Source: Candidatus Gastranaerophilales bacterium
GTDB lineage: Bacteria > Cyanobacteriota > Vampirovibrionia > Gastranaerophilales > Gastranaerophilaceae
Reading direction: 5' to 3'
DNA length: 51,567 bases
Assembly (NCBI GenBank): GCA_947588785.1
Contig: CANPZN010000004.1
Span: forward strand, 1-51,567
Numbering within the stretch: the stretch's first letter is position 1; every line of letters starts with the position of its first letter. Below, one piece after another: positions 37,319 through 46,434 of the stretch. Both the position numbers and the translations under genes were made by a program. Below the pieces are notes generated by a model, which was not told where the DNA came from, searched no databases, and was given only the letters and a program-made list of their open reading frames with translations.

Positions 37319-38644
37319 CTAATTCAATCTAGTCGGAATATTATCCGAAATACACAATTGCTCATATGTTTGTCTATTTATTATGATATCAGATTTTCCA
37401 TTATTTACAAGTACTGCAGCAGGTTTTAATACTCTGTTATAATTACTTGACATTGAATAGCCATAAGCTCCTGTTGTATAAAAACAAATTGTATCTCCTT
37501 CTTCAATTTCAGGAAGCATAATATCTTTTGCTAAAATATCACCTGATTCACAATGTTTACCTGAAATAGTAACTTTTTCTACGGCTTCTCCATTCGGATT
37601 ATTGGCAACCTCTACGCTATACTTAGCTTGATATAAACTTGGACGGGCATTATCGGACATTCCTCCGTCTACGGATTGATATTTCCTTCCTTTCGGTACT
37701 TGTTTTGAACTTCCTGCCGTATATAGTGTTACTCCTGCCGTACCTACTATACTTCTTCCGGGTTCTATGAATACATACGGTTCTTCTATATTATATTTTT
37801 TACTGTGTACTTTTATTGAATCTATTATTGTTTCGGCAATATCATATATGGAAATTGGTCTGTCTTCCTCGGTATATTTAATTCCTAAACCGCCGCCCAA
37901 ATTTATTTCATTTAAATTTATTCCATATTTATCTTTAATTCTTTTTATTTCTTTAAATATTACCTCTACTTCATCATAATAAACCTGTTTTTCAAAAATT
38001 TGAGAACCAATATGTGCGTGTAGTCCTACCAATTTAAGATTTATATATTCATCTCGTATTAATTCAACCGCTTCATCTGTTTGTGTAAGATCAAATCCGA
38101 ATTTTGAATCTAAGTGTCCGGTTTGTATGTATTCGTGAGTATGACATTCTATTCCGGGAGTAATTCTCAGTAATATTCGTACTATTTTATTTTGTGTTTT
38201 TGCTATGTTATTTAAAAGTGCCAATTCAAAAAAATTATCAACTGAAATGGTATTTATTCCTGATTCAATTGCGTAATTTATTTCATCATAAGATTTATTA
38301 TTACCGTTGAATAATGTTTTTGTCATATCGAAACCGGATGAAACAGCTGTATATATTTCTCCTCCGGAACATAAATCCAGTCCGAAACCTTCTTGTTGCA
38401 TTATTTTACATATTGCTTTTGTCATAAATGCTTTTGCTGCAAACATCATATTAATTTTAGGATAGTTTTTAAATGCATCTTTGTATCCTTTTGTCATTGA
38501 TCTTATTGTTTCTTCATCATATACATATAATGGAGTCCCGTATGTATTGGCTAAATCAACTAAATCACATCCGCCTATTTCAATATTTCCATTTTCATTA
38601 ATTTTTGTTGTTACGGGTTTGATATCTTGATTTGCGGTTTTCAT
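37319..38644 (-). CDS. lysA: Diaminopimelate decarboxylase
   Basis: 441 residues, typical length. PLP lysine in MFAAKAFMTK near 67, LGGGLGIKY near 250 (phosphate-binding glycine loop), EPGRSIVGTAG near 298 and the substrate-binding CESGD near 365. It makes L-lysine from meso-diaminopimelate in the last step of the DAP pathway; dapB is at 49114-49908 in the same window. A strong AAGGAGATAAT ribosome-binding site precedes the ATG. It heads the minus-strand run with dacA, the aldolase and gcvPB. Confidence 0.95.
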   Translation of the reverse strand: MKTANQDIKPVTTKINENGNIEIGGCDLVDLANTYGTPLYVYDEETIRSMTKGYKDAFKNYPKINMMFAAKAFMTKAICKIMQQEGFGLDLCSGGEIYTAVSSGFDMTKTLFNGNNKSYDEINYAIESGINTISVDNFFELALLNNIAKTQNKIVRILLRITPGIECHTHEYIQTGHLDSKFGFDLTQTDEAVELIRDEYINLKLVGLHAHIGSQIFEKQVYYDEVEVIFKEIKRIKDKYGINLNEINLGGGLGIKYTEEDRPISIYDIAETIIDSIKVHSKKYNIEEPYVFIEPGRSIVGTAGVTLYTAGSSKQVPKGRKYQSVDGGMSDNARPSLYQAKYSVEVANNPNGEAVEKVTISGKHCESGDILAKDIMLPEIEEGDTICFYTTGAYGYSMSSNYNRVLKPAAVLVNNGKSDIIINRQTYEQLCISDNIPTRLN

Positions 38645-38730
38645 ATTATCTCCTTTTATACTGATTATTTCTATTTTAACACAAAGAAATTTCTGCTTGA
38701 TAATTATAAAATATATATTAATATTTTATT

Positions 38731-39291
38731 ATGAATAAATTATTTCTCTTATTATTTTTCTACATTTTTTCTGTATGTTGCACTTTCGCCAATACGGATT
38801 ATGATAAATTATATGATGAAGCTGAATTATTTCATTCAAAACTTTATAATGATATAGATCCATTTCAGGATGAAGACTCTTTAAAATATGCTTGGTCGCC
38901 TTATCCTTTGTTTAGAACTTCTGCCGAATTGTACTTTAAAACTATTAAAATTCCGCCGGGCTATTATCTTTTAACACCTAGAACTTTAGGCGGAAAAGAT
39001 TTTATTTTGTTTAAGGAAAATGGTAAAGTTTCATATATTATTCCTGTTATGAAAAAAGAAGCTACACCTTTAAATTTTTACGAGGCAAATACTCCTCAGA
39101 TGAAAAAAACACCGTGGCAAAAATTTTCATCCGGGGTTAAAAAAAGATTTTATTCTGCGGCTAAAGATTCTATGCGAATTGATCCTCCAAAATCTTTAAT
39201 TGATATTCAAGTTGAAATTAAATATATTGTTATGACTTTTTATTATGGTGAAAGCAAATATACGATCCTATTCAGAAGAACTCCTTATTAA
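38731..39291 (+). CDS. Exported protein of unknown function
   Basis: 186 residues with a signal peptide (MNKLFLLLFFYIFSVCCTFA, cleavage after FAN or before). The mature part includes IPPGYYLLTPR and KDFILFKENGKVSYIIPV, a pattern of alternating strands. No family recognised. Divergent from lysA with only 86 bases between, and followed by dispersed-repeat copy B. The SVCC stretch allows a lipoprotein reading, but no good lipobox is seen. Confidence 0.6.
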   Translation: MNKLFLLLFFYIFSVCCTFANTDYDKLYDEAELFHSKLYNDIDPFQDEDSLKYAWSPYPLFRTSAELYFKTIKIPPGYYLLTPRTLGGKDFILFKENGKVSYIIPVMKKEATPLNFYEANTPQMKKTPWQKFSSGVKKRFYSAAKDSMRIDPPKSLIDIQVEIKYIVMTFYYGESKYTILFRRTPY

Positions 39292-39308
39292 TTTATATAT
39301 TTAATTTG

Positions 39309-39347
39309 GTGTCGCAACCTGCACTTACTCATCACAACGGTAAAGTT
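39309..39347 (-). repeat. Dispersed repeat, copy B
   Basis: Read on the minus strand: AACTTTACCGTTGTGATGAG then GTGCAGGTTGCGACACC. The two halves may themselves be tandem variants of one unit (CCGTTGTGAT / AGGTTGCGAC). Lies between the ends of two convergent genes. Confidence 0.6.
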
Positions 39348-39376
39348 CTCATATATACTTATGAACTCTTATTACT

Positions 39377-39595
39377 TCATTTCTGTTTATTTCTACGTTT
39401 GATTAGCTGCTTCTTTTTTATTAAATATCCGCATTTTGAACATACTAAAATTTTACCCGTGGAATCAATAGGCATAAAGTTATGATTACACGTTAAAATA
39501 TCTTCTAAATTATTATCATTTTCTTCTATAATGAAATTTTCTTTTTTGCTTTTGAATTTTAAATATAATTTAACCAGTAACTCTATAACATACAT
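39377..39595 (-). CDS. Small zinc-ribbon protein
   Basis: 72 residues. Residues 36-60 hold C-N-H...C-S-K-C-G (LTCNHNFMPIDSTGKILVCS then KCGYLIK), a likely zinc ribbon with two half-sites, followed by a very basic end (KKKQLIKRRNKQK). The N-terminus is amphipathic and may sit on the membrane. It overlaps the prenyltransferase gene by 26 bases in the same direction, indicating coupled expression. DNA, RNA or protein binding is possible; no partner is evident. Confidence 0.6.
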   Translation of the reverse strand: MYVIELLVKLYLKFKSKKENFIIEENDNNLEDILTCNHNFMPIDSTGKILVCSKCGYLIKKKQLIKRRNKQK

Positions 39596-40607
39596 ATTCT
39601 AATACCATTGATATACATAATATGATTGTAAATGAAGATAATAAATTTTGAATTAATAAAAATTTAATTATAAAATTTTTTTGTTCGTCAGGTATCGCAG
39701 GAGAATACTTAATCGGGCCCATTAATATATGATATTCTATTTTTTCTTCAGGATTTTTAATATGTTTACTCATTACATTTAGTAATATTAATGAACTTGG
39801 AATTGTAATTAATGGTAATAAAAACCATAAACTTAAATACCCTTGAACTATCCAAATTAATAAATTAATATAAGCCGAAAATATAAAAATTTTCAGTAAA
39901 ATAAAAGCATTTTTTTCACTTCCCGTAATTCGGCAAAGAGTAATCTTTCTGTTTGTTGTGTCATATTTGAAGTCCAATAGCATATGATTATGTAAAACGG
40001 CAACCGTTAAAAATCCAGTAGAAATAGAAAGCATTAGTATTTCGTTTGAATAATTACCGCTCATGACATAAAATACCCCTGAGTACAAAAGTGGTGAAAA
40101 AATTGCGGCAATAATAATTTCACCAAAACCCAAACTCCCTAAAATCGGGTATAAAAGACACAAAATAGCAGTCGGTATGATTATATATAACAAATTAAAA
40201 CCTGTTGTATTGATAAAAAATACAGCTATACACAATGAAAATAAAAATAATAAGAAATCCAGCAAATATAACCATTTTATTTTAAATGTACCATTTATTA
40301 TATAAGCACATTTTCCTTTCTGAAAATTAAAATTATCAATTATTCCTTTGTCTATTAATGATCTGGCTTTTTTATAGTCAACGATATCATCAAAGAGATT
40401 TGAGGCAAGATGTAATGAAATAATTCCAATAAGAGCTATAATACCGTTTTTAATATTTCCGTTATGTAAACAGCCAAAAATAAAAGGAACAACCCATGAC
40501 ATAACCGAAATAGGTAATGAATATGCTCTGCAAATAACTAATATGATACTTAATTTCTTAAAAAAGGCTTGCATAAAACACAAAATCCACCAATATATTA
40601 CAATCAT
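39570..40607 (-). CDS. UbiA-family prenyltransferase (MenA-like)
   Basis: 345 residues with eight or nine membrane segments. The two Asp-rich motifs of UbiA enzymes are present: NLFDDIVDYKKA near 89-100 (N-D-x-x-D) and LLDFKYDTTNRKITL near 212-226. Such enzymes transfer a polyprenyl chain to an aromatic acceptor in quinone synthesis; the D-x-x-x-D-x-x-x-x-K/R-T-L form of the second motif is closest to MenA/DHNA octaprenyltransferase. No other menaquinone gene is nearby. The start is uncertain: ATG at 40607 or the one at 40574 (MQAFFKK), which has GGTGG 12 bases upstream. Confidence 0.75.
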   Translation of the reverse strand: MIVIYWWILCFMQAFFKKLSIILVICRAYSLPISVMSWVVPFIFGCLHNGNIKNGIIALIGIISLHLASNLFDDIVDYKKARSLIDKGIIDNFNFQKGKCAYIINGTFKIKWLYLLDFLLFLFSLCIAVFFINTTGFNLLYIIIPTAILCLLYPILGSLGFGEIIIAAIFSPLLYSGVFYVMSGNYSNEILMLSISTGFLTVAVLHNHMLLDFKYDTTNRKITLCRITGSEKNAFILLKIFIFSAYINLLIWIVQGYLSLWFLLPLITIPSSLILLNVMSKHIKNPEEKIEYHILMGPIKYSPAIPDEQKNFIIKFLLIQNLLSSFTIILCISMVLEYVCYRVTG

Positions 40608-40920
40608 ACAACAAAAATAAAGAAAAAATGTTAAAAAATGTTAAAAATAATTTCCATTTATATCTTAATTAGATATAATGTTAAAAAAACAATAGCAAGA
40701 CACACGTTTAAAAATTATAAAAAGTATGTAAATTTACAAAAAAATATGTTATTATATAGTAACAAATGTTGATAAAGTGTTTCATATACATTTTATTAAT
40801 ATGGCAAAAAATATTTTGTTAATATTTTGTAAAAAATAAAAACTAAAACGCAATTATTAAAATAAAAAATTTTTTATATATAAGTGATGGTAAGTAAGTA
40901 AATTTTTTGTCGGAGGAAGA
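40608..40920. other. 313-base divergent intergenic region before the HEAT gene
   Basis: Extremely AT-rich. Holds a short direct repeat TGTTAAAAAA / TGTTAAAAAT (about 40628-40646). CGGAGGAAGA directly before 40921 is one of the strongest ribosome-binding sites in the window. No ORF or RNA gene. Confidence 0.45.
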
Positions 40921-41763
40921 ATGACAATAAGTGTGAACTCTAGAAAAAAACAAGCAAAAAAATCTTTTGATGAGTTATTAAATGATTTAAGAACAAGTAA
41001 TTCTGAAAAAGTTAGGTATAACGCTGCAAGAGTACTCGGCGAAATGGGTGACTCCAGTGCGGTAGAACCTTTAATTGATGTTTTAAAAAATGATCGTAAC
41101 GGGTCTGTTCGTTTATATGCTGCCAGAGCTTTAGGTGAATTGGGAGAAGTTTCTGCTACTACTCCTTTAATTGAATCACTTAGAGAAGATAGAAATGTTG
41201 ATGTCCGTGTACGTGCTGCCAGAGCTTTAGGTCGCCTCGGCGGTCGTGAAGTTGTTGAACCTCTGGTGGAAGCTTTAAATGATGAAAATCCTCAAGTTTG
41301 TATTACCGCTACCGATGCTTTAATTGAAATCGGTGATGTCGCTACTGATGCCTTAATTGAATCACTTGAAAGTGAAAAAGTTAATGTAAGATGTGATGCT
41401 ACCCGTGCTTTGGGTGAAATAGGTAATCCTAAAGCTGTTGATTATATAATCAAAATGCTTAAAGATGAATGGGTAAATGTTAGAATTTATGCCGTTACAT
41501 CTTTAGGAAAATTAAATGATACTAAAGCTGTTCCTTCTTTAATTGAAGTTATGAAAAATGAAAAAGAAAATGATTTAGTTAGAGCTGGTGCCGCTGCTGC
41601 TTTGGGCGTTCTCCGTGACCAAAGAGCTTTACTCCCGTTAAGAGAATTAATTGTTAAAGCTGATGAACTCGGTGAATTAGAAGATACTGCTCTAAAATCA
41701 TTTAAGAAAATAATGGCAGCTAATTGGAAACCTGTTAATGATGTAAAAAAAGTTAGTGCTTAA
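40921..41763 (+). CDS. HEAT-repeat protein (PBS-lyase type)
   Basis: 280 residues made of about seven 31-residue HEAT/PBS-lyase repeats, each with the core A-x-R-A-L-G-E-x-G (AARVLGEMGDSSAVEPLIDV, AARALGELGEVSATTPLIES, AARALGRLGGREVVEPLVEA, then more diverged ones). No signal peptide. Repeats of this kind form superhelical scaffolds; in cyanobacteria they include bilin lyases (CpcE/F), but no phycobiliprotein is present here, so a general scaffolding role is more likely. The strong CGGAGGAAG site and GGT/GCT-rich codons suggest high expression. It has its own terminator. Confidence 0.88.
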   Translation: MTISVNSRKKQAKKSFDELLNDLRTSNSEKVRYNAARVLGEMGDSSAVEPLIDVLKNDRNGSVRLYAARALGELGEVSATTPLIESLREDRNVDVRVRAARALGRLGGREVVEPLVEALNDENPQVCITATDALIEIGDVATDALIESLESEKVNVRCDATRALGEIGNPKAVDYIIKMLKDEWVNVRIYAVTSLGKLNDTKAVPSLIEVMKNEKENDLVRAGAAAALGVLRDQRALLPLRELIVKADELGELEDTALKSFKKIMAANWKPVNDVKKVSA

Positions 41764-41781
41764 TAGTTAAATATCATGGAT

Positions 41782-41811
41782 AAAAAATGCCTCGTAACTG
41801 GGGCATTTTTT
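41782..41811 (+). terminator. Intrinsic terminator after the HEAT gene
   Basis: AAAAAATGCC (41782-41791) pairs with GGCATTTTTT (41802-41811), 18 bases after the stop codon. Confidence 0.85.
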
Positions 41812-41958
41812 GTGTTTGAAAAATGTAAATTTTTTTTCTATTTTTGACACTTTTCTTTTTTTTATTTAAAGTATATATGCTTGGCAAATTTTGCAGATTC
41901 AAATAAAAAATTTACAAAAAGTTTGTATTCGTTTGTATTTGTTGCTCGGTGTGTAGGT

Positions 41959-41976
41959 GGGGGGGGGGAAAAAAAA
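41959..41976. repeat. G10A8 homopolymer tract
   Basis: Ten G directly followed by eight A, preceded by GTGTAGGT. Same architecture as the G10A10 tract at 50791-50810. Confidence 0.85.
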
Positions 41977-41989
41977 GAGAAAAAATCAA

Positions 41990-42025
41990 GACAGCAAGCT
42001 GAAGGTTGTGATATTAGGTTAAATT
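41990..42025 (+). repeat. Dispersed repeat, copy D (diverged)
   Basis: AGCAAGCTGAAGGTTGTGAT, then ATTAGGTTAAA, aligns with copy A (AGCAAACGAAAGGTTGCGAC, ACTAGTTTAAG) with few changes, mostly C to T. Confidence 0.5.
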
Positions 42026-42115
42026 AAAATGCTAAGATATAACTATTTATGAAAATTATATGTTTGTAGTATAATTATATTTTGTATAATTCTATTTTAT
42101 ATTATAAAGGTATTT

Positions 42116-42838
42116 ATGAAAATAAAAGCGGAAAATCTTGTTAAAATATACAATGATAGAACAGTTGTTAATGATATTTCAATTGAGGTTAATAAAGGTG
42201 AAGTTGTAGGGTTATTGGGCCCTAATGGTGCCGGGAAAACTACTACATTCTATATGGTTGTAGGGTTGATTAAACCAAATTCGGGGAAAATATACATTGA
42301 TAATAAAAATTTAACTGATTTAACCATGAATGAAAGAGCTGCCCAAGGTATTGGATATCTTCCTCAAGAGTCTTCTATATTTAGAAAATTATCTGTTGAG
42401 GACAACATTAAATTAGTTTTAGAGCTTAATAATAAGTTAGATAAAAAACAAAAAAAGGAAAAATTAGAAGAATTATTAGAAGAATTCAGAATTAAAAAAT
42501 TAAGAGATACTTCAGCTGTTTCTTTATCAGGTGGTGAAAGAAGAAGAGTTGAAATTGCAAGAGCTTTGGCAGCAAGTCCTGAATTTATACTTTTAGATGA
42601 ACCTTTTGCCGGCATTGATCCGATTGCTATAGGGGAAATAAAAGATAATATTAAAATTCTTTCTGATAGAGGTTTAGGCGTATTAATAACTGATCATAAT
42701 CCAAAAGCTACATTATCTATTACAGATAGGGCTTATGTTATTTTTGACGGAAAAATTAAAATTAAAGGTACTCGTGATCAAATTGCAAATGATGATATCG
42801 CAAAACAATTCTATTTGGGAAAGGATTTTGCACTTTAA
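42116..42838 (+). CDS. lptB: LPS export ABC transporter ATPase LptB
   Basis: 240 residues, the exact LptB size. Walker A GPNGAGKT (35-42), Q-loop YLPQESSIFRKLSVEDN, signature LSGGERRR, Walker B FILLDEPFAGIDP and switch His in LITDHNPKA. The FRKL and RRRVEIARAL pattern is typical of LptB rather than other ABC ATPases. It powers extraction of lipopolysaccharide from the inner membrane with LptF/LptG. The next gene, an LptF/G permease, overlaps by one base (TAATG). Confidence 0.95.
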   Translation: MKIKAENLVKIYNDRTVVNDISIEVNKGEVVGLLGPNGAGKTTTFYMVVGLIKPNSGKIYIDNKNLTDLTMNERAAQGIGYLPQESSIFRKLSVEDNIKLVLELNNKLDKKQKKEKLEELLEEFRIKKLRDTSAVSLSGGERRRVEIARALAASPEFILLDEPFAGIDPIAIGEIKDNIKILSDRGLGVLITDHNPKATLSITDRAYVIFDGKIKIKGTRDQIANDDIAKQFYLGKDFAL

Positions 42839-43941
42839 TGAAAATTAAGTTACTTGACAGGTATATATTCCAACAAATTTTTATTGCTTGTTTTGCTTGT
42901 GTTTTTATATTTATGATTATTTGGATAATGCCTGAAACTTTTTTAAAAACTGTTCAGAGAACTATAAATGGTATTTATACATTTAAATCTGCTTGTTTTA
43001 TTCTGCTATACGAACTTCCTAAAGTTTTAAATATTGCTCTGCCTGTTGGAATGTTACTAGGGGCTTTATTTACTTTTGATAAACTTAGTAAAGATTTTGA
43101 AATTACTATATTGAGAAGTATTGGAATTTCTTTCTTTAGAATTATTGCACCTGCTGTTGTTTTGAGTATTTTATTTGCTTGTTTTAATTTTATAGTAGGT
43201 TCTAAATTTTTACCGATTTCAGCTTCAAAATTAACAGATATAAAAGGTGAACATAGAGTTTCACAATTTGTTTTTCCCGTGAAAAAAACTGATCAATCTA
43301 TGGAGAAAATTATTATTGTTTCTAATTTTGATGAAAATAATATTCGTGATGTAATTGTATTAAATTTTTATGATGAAGTATCTGATGGATCAAGTTTATT
43401 ATCAAGTATATTAATATCAGATTTTGTTAAATATGATTATAAAACTTGGAAGATTAATACTGCAAAAAAATATAATATATTGAAATCAGGGGTTTTTAGT
43501 ACTATTGAAAATGTTAATGATTTAATTATTTTAGATGGGCAGAGTTCTGTTAATGCCTATAAACTTATGAAATATTCCGTAAGCAGAGATAGGGAACTTA
43601 CCAATTCTCAAATATCAGAATATATTAAACTTCTAAAAAAAGAAAAAATGGACGATGAATATAGGTTTATGTTAAATAAATATATTCAACGTTATACCCA
43701 CTCAATTATGTGCATAATTTTTGCTATATTAGGATGTCTATTAGGCTTTTCAAAACCCAGAGAGCAAAAATTTATTGGAATGTTAATTGCAGTTGGTATT
43801 ATTTTTGCTTATTATATTACTATACCATTTTTTGATTTACTTGCTGAAAAGGCGGTTTTATCACCTTGGATTACATCTATGATAGCTCCGTTTGTTTGTA
43901 TTTTATTAATAATTTTACTTAAAAAAATTAAAGATTTGTAG
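42838..43941 (+). CDS. LptF/LptG-family LPS export permease
   Basis: 367 residues with the YjgP/YjgQ layout: N-terminal membrane segments (about 13-35, 50-75, 95-125), a central periplasmic beta-jellyroll (about 130-265) and three C-terminal membrane segments. It starts LLDRYIFQQIFIACFACVF, the usual LptF/G opening. Only one permease is present, so the transporter may use two copies or a partner elsewhere; many non-proteobacterial diderms have a single LptF/G next to LptB. The start overlaps the lptB stop by one base. Confidence 0.9.
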   Translation: MKIKLLDRYIFQQIFIACFACVFIFMIIWIMPETFLKTVQRTINGIYTFKSACFILLYELPKVLNIALPVGMLLGALFTFDKLSKDFEITILRSIGISFFRIIAPAVVLSILFACFNFIVGSKFLPISASKLTDIKGEHRVSQFVFPVKKTDQSMEKIIIVSNFDENNIRDVIVLNFYDEVSDGSSLLSSILISDFVKYDYKTWKINTAKKYNILKSGVFSTIENVNDLIILDGQSSVNAYKLMKYSVSRDRELTNSQISEYIKLLKKEKMDDEYRFMLNKYIQRYTHSIMCIIFAILGCLLGFSKPREQKFIGMLIAVGIIFAYYITIPFFDLLAEKAVLSPWITSMIAPFVCILLIILLKKIKDL

Positions 43942-43956
43942 AAAATAGGTGGATTT

Positions 43957-44769
43957 ATGAAAAATAATTTTATTATAGTTGTGTTATCAATGATTTTTAT
44001 TCTTTTTTTTCAAAATACTGTTATTGCGAAATCTCTTCCTTATAGTATAGTCCAAGATCCTAATGGTGTTTATGTTGTTCAAATAAATACAATAAAAGCA
44101 AAAAATAATATTATGCCATTTGCTGTAGATGGATTAGAAACAAATTATGATGTTTTTAAATATTTAGGTGCAAAACTGGTTGTTAATGCTGGTTTTTTTG
44201 ATCCTAAAAATAAAAAAACTGTTTCTTATGTTGTTATTAATAATGAATTAATTTTAGATCCTACTAAAAATGAAAATTTAATGTCTAATGAATCTTTGAA
44301 GCCATATATGGATAAAATCCTTAATCGTTCGGAATTTAGAATATTAGAAAATGACAAAGGACATTTAATTTATGATATTGCTTTACATAATTCTGAAGCA
44401 ATTGACGGATATAAAATTAAACATTCTATTCAGGCAGGCCCTATGCTGCTTCCTAATTTACAATTAGAAGATGAATTCTTTATTGTAAAAAAAGACGGAA
44501 AAATTGTTACTGAATCTGCTTCATCTTTGCATAAATATGCCAGAACTGCTATTGGTATAAAAGAAGATTATATTTATTTATTTATCGTTACTAATGAAAA
44601 TCCTATGAATTTAATGGAGCTTAGAGATTTAACAAAAAAATGGGGAATGGAAAAGGCTATGGCTTTTGATGGCGGCGGTTCTACTTCTTTTGATGTCCAA
44701 GAATTACATATTGTTTCTGAAAAGGATAATCAGGCAAGAAAATTAAAATCTTTTTTAATAATTAAATAA
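43957..44769 (+). CDS. Exported phosphodiester glycosidase (NAGPA/DUF2233 family)
   Basis: 270 residues with a signal peptide (MKNNFIIVVLSMIFILFFQN..., cleavage after VIA near 24). NAGPA-domain motifs: VVNAGFFDPKNK near 73, IQAGPMLL near 162, ARTAIGIKED near 190 and AFDGGGSTSF near 236. The family cleaves sugar phosphodiester bonds, from mannose-6-phosphate uncovering enzyme to bacterial envelope glycans. It follows lptF/G by 15 bases in the same transcript, so action in the periplasm on an envelope glycan is likely. Confidence 0.88.
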   Translation: MKNNFIIVVLSMIFILFFQNTVIAKSLPYSIVQDPNGVYVVQINTIKAKNNIMPFAVDGLETNYDVFKYLGAKLVVNAGFFDPKNKKTVSYVVINNELILDPTKNENLMSNESLKPYMDKILNRSEFRILENDKGHLIYDIALHNSEAIDGYKIKHSIQAGPMLLPNLQLEDEFFIVKKDGKIVTESASSLHKYARTAIGIKEDYIYLFIVTNENPMNLMELRDLTKKWGMEKAMAFDGGGSTSFDVQELHIVSEKDNQARKLKSFLIIK

Positions 44770-44834
44770 AGATTATCTGATTGAGTTTTTATATTTGAAA
44801 TATTACAAAAAAATTCCGATAAGCAATCAGAAAA

Positions 44835-44872
44835 GCAATATATGATTATTTATTTAAATAATCATATATTGC
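44835..44872. terminator. Perfect 18-bp inverted repeat at a convergent gene end
   Basis: GCAATATATGATTATTTA (44835-44852) and its exact complement TAAATAATCATATATTGC (44855-44872) with a two-base centre. The right arm covers the last nine codons of aroQ. Probably a bidirectional terminator for the lpt run and aroQ, although no long T-run follows. Confidence 0.55.
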
Positions 44873-45280
44873 AAGTAACCCTAACTTGTAACTTCCAATA
44901 CCGAATCCTGTTATTTGTCCTATACAAGCAGGTGCCGTTAATGAAATTTTCCTAAAATCTTCTCGTGTGTGTATATTTGATAAATGAATTTCAACAACAG
45001 GCATATTAACAGCAAGAATTGCATCTCTTATGGCAACACTTGTATGTGTATATGCAGCCGGATTTAAAACTATTCCGTCATATATACCTTTTGCTTCTTG
45101 AATTTTAGTTACAAGCTCTCCTTCTATATTACTTTGAAAAAAAGTGATTTCTATATTAAGTTTTTCAGCTTCAATTCTTGTAAAATTTTCAATATCTTTT
45201 AAAGTATTTGTTCCGTATTTATCAGGTTCTCTTGTGCCTAACATATTTAAATTCGGCCCATTTAAAAATAAAATTTTCAT
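44846..45280 (-). CDS. aroQ: Type II 3-dehydroquinate dehydratase
   Basis: 144 residues, standard for the type II enzyme. [20 protein letters not shown] at the start holds the lid Arg and Tyr partners; [17 protein letters not shown] contains the Asn/His pair; [15 protein letters not shown] contains the His-x-Arg element. It dehydrates 3-dehydroquinate in the shikimate pathway. ATG overlaps the dxr stop by four bases (ATGA). Third in the manC-dxr-aroQ run. Confidence 0.95.
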   Translation of the reverse strand: MKILFLNGPNLNMLGTREPDKYGTNTLKDIENFTRIEAEKLNIEITFFQSNIEGELVTKIQEAKGIYDGIVLNPAAYTHTSVAIRDAILAVNMPVVEIHLSNIHTREDFRKISLTAPACIGQITGFGIGSYKLGLLAIYDYLNK

Positions 45281-46434
45281 AAATTTCCTTTTGATTTTAT
45301 ATATTCTTTAGTCATAATTCTTATTTTTTCATCTTCTTCTATTATGTTATTAATTGTAGGATTGTCTATAGATTTATAAGAATCAAAAATATTTTTTGTT
45401 ATTTTATAAATGTCTGTAAATTTGATTTGTTTTTCAAGAAAAGCAAAAACAGCTTCTTCATTTGCTGCATTTAAGCAAACAGAAAATGTACCTCCACGCT
45501 TTCCTGCTTCAAATGCAAGTTTCAATGCCGGAAATTTTTCATGATCCGGTTCAAAAAATTCCAGTTTCCCGGCTTTTATGAAATCAAAACTTTCTGTTTC
45601 TATTCCTTCTTTTCTTTCAGGGTAAGTGAGAGCATATTGTATGGGAATATGCATGCTCGGTATTCCTATTTGGGCAATTATACTTCCGTCTTTGTATTCT
45701 ACCGCACTATGAATATAACTTTGGGGATGAACTACAACTTTTATATTTTCATAACTAATATTAAATAAATGATGTGCTTCTATTACTTCTAAGCCTTTAT
45801 TCATTAATGTTGCGGAATCTACTGTGATCTTTTTCCCCATATTCCATCTCGGATGGCTGAGTGCTGATTTTAAATCGGCATTTTCTATTTCTTCCCTTGT
45901 TGCGGTTCTGAATGGCCCGCCTGATGATGTTATAATTATATGATTTACATCTTTTCTATCTGATAAACATTGGAAAATAGCACTGTGTTCACTATCTACC
46001 GGCAGTATTTTTACATTATATTCTTTTGCCAGTTTCATTACGATTTCCCCTGCCATAACAAGAGTCTCTTTATTTGCCAATGCTATATCTTTTCTGTTTC
46101 TTATTGCTTCTATAGTCGGTTTTAGTCCTGCTTTCCCTGAAACTGCAACTAATATTAACTCTATGTCTTTATTTTGACATATTTCTAATAAGCCTTCTTC
46201 TCCGTATAAAATTTTAATTTGTGGGAATCGTTTTTGTAATATTTCTGCATCAAACTTAGTACTTATTGAAATAATTTGCGGTTTGTATTTTTCTGCTTGC
46301 TTTGCAATTAAGTTTACATTACTTCCTGCTGATAATGCTATAATTTCAAAATCACTATTTAATTTGTCTATTACCTCTAACGCTTGTGTTCCTATAGAAC
46401 CTGTTGAACCTAAAATCGCTATTTTCTTTTTCAT
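45277..46434 (-). CDS. dxr: 1-deoxy-D-xylulose 5-phosphate reductoisomerase
   Basis: 385 residues. NADPH loop [11 protein letters not shown] (9-19), metal and substrate residues in [11 protein letters not shown] near 147 and SSGGPFRT near 171, and [21 protein letters not shown] near 190-215. It makes 2-C-methyl-erythritol 4-phosphate, the first committed intermediate of non-mevalonate isoprenoid synthesis. The start directly abuts the manC stop (46434/46435) and the end overlaps aroQ. Confidence 0.96.
   Translation of the reverse strand: MKKKIAILGSTGSIGTQALEVIDKLNSDFEIIALSAGSNVNLIAKQAEKYKPQIISISTKFDAEILQKRFPQIKILYGEEGLLEICQNKDIELILVAVSGKAGLKPTIEAIRNRKDIALANKETLVMAGEIVMKLAKEYNVKILPVDSEHSAIFQCLSDRKDVNHIIITSSGGPFRTATREEIENADLKSALSHPRWNMGKKITVDSATLMNKGLEVIEAHHLFNISYENIKVVVHPQSYIHSAVEYKDGSIIAQIGIPSMHIPIQYALTYPERKEGIETESFDFIKAGKLEFFEPDHEKFPALKLAFEAGKRGGTFSVCLNAANEEAVFAFLEKQIKFTDIYKITKNIFDSYKSIDNPTINNIIEEDEKIRIMTKEYIKSKGNL

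Larger units (their letters stand above)
41812..42115. other. Intergenic region upstream of lptB with G10A8 tract and repeat copy D
   Basis: 304 bases without a gene. Contains the G10A8 homopolymer pair (41959-41976), dispersed-repeat copy D (41990-42025) and, nearer lptB, several TATAAT-like boxes (for example around 42070 and 42085) that are probably its promoter. ATAAAGGTATTT before the ATG is the ribosome-binding site. Confidence 0.5.
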
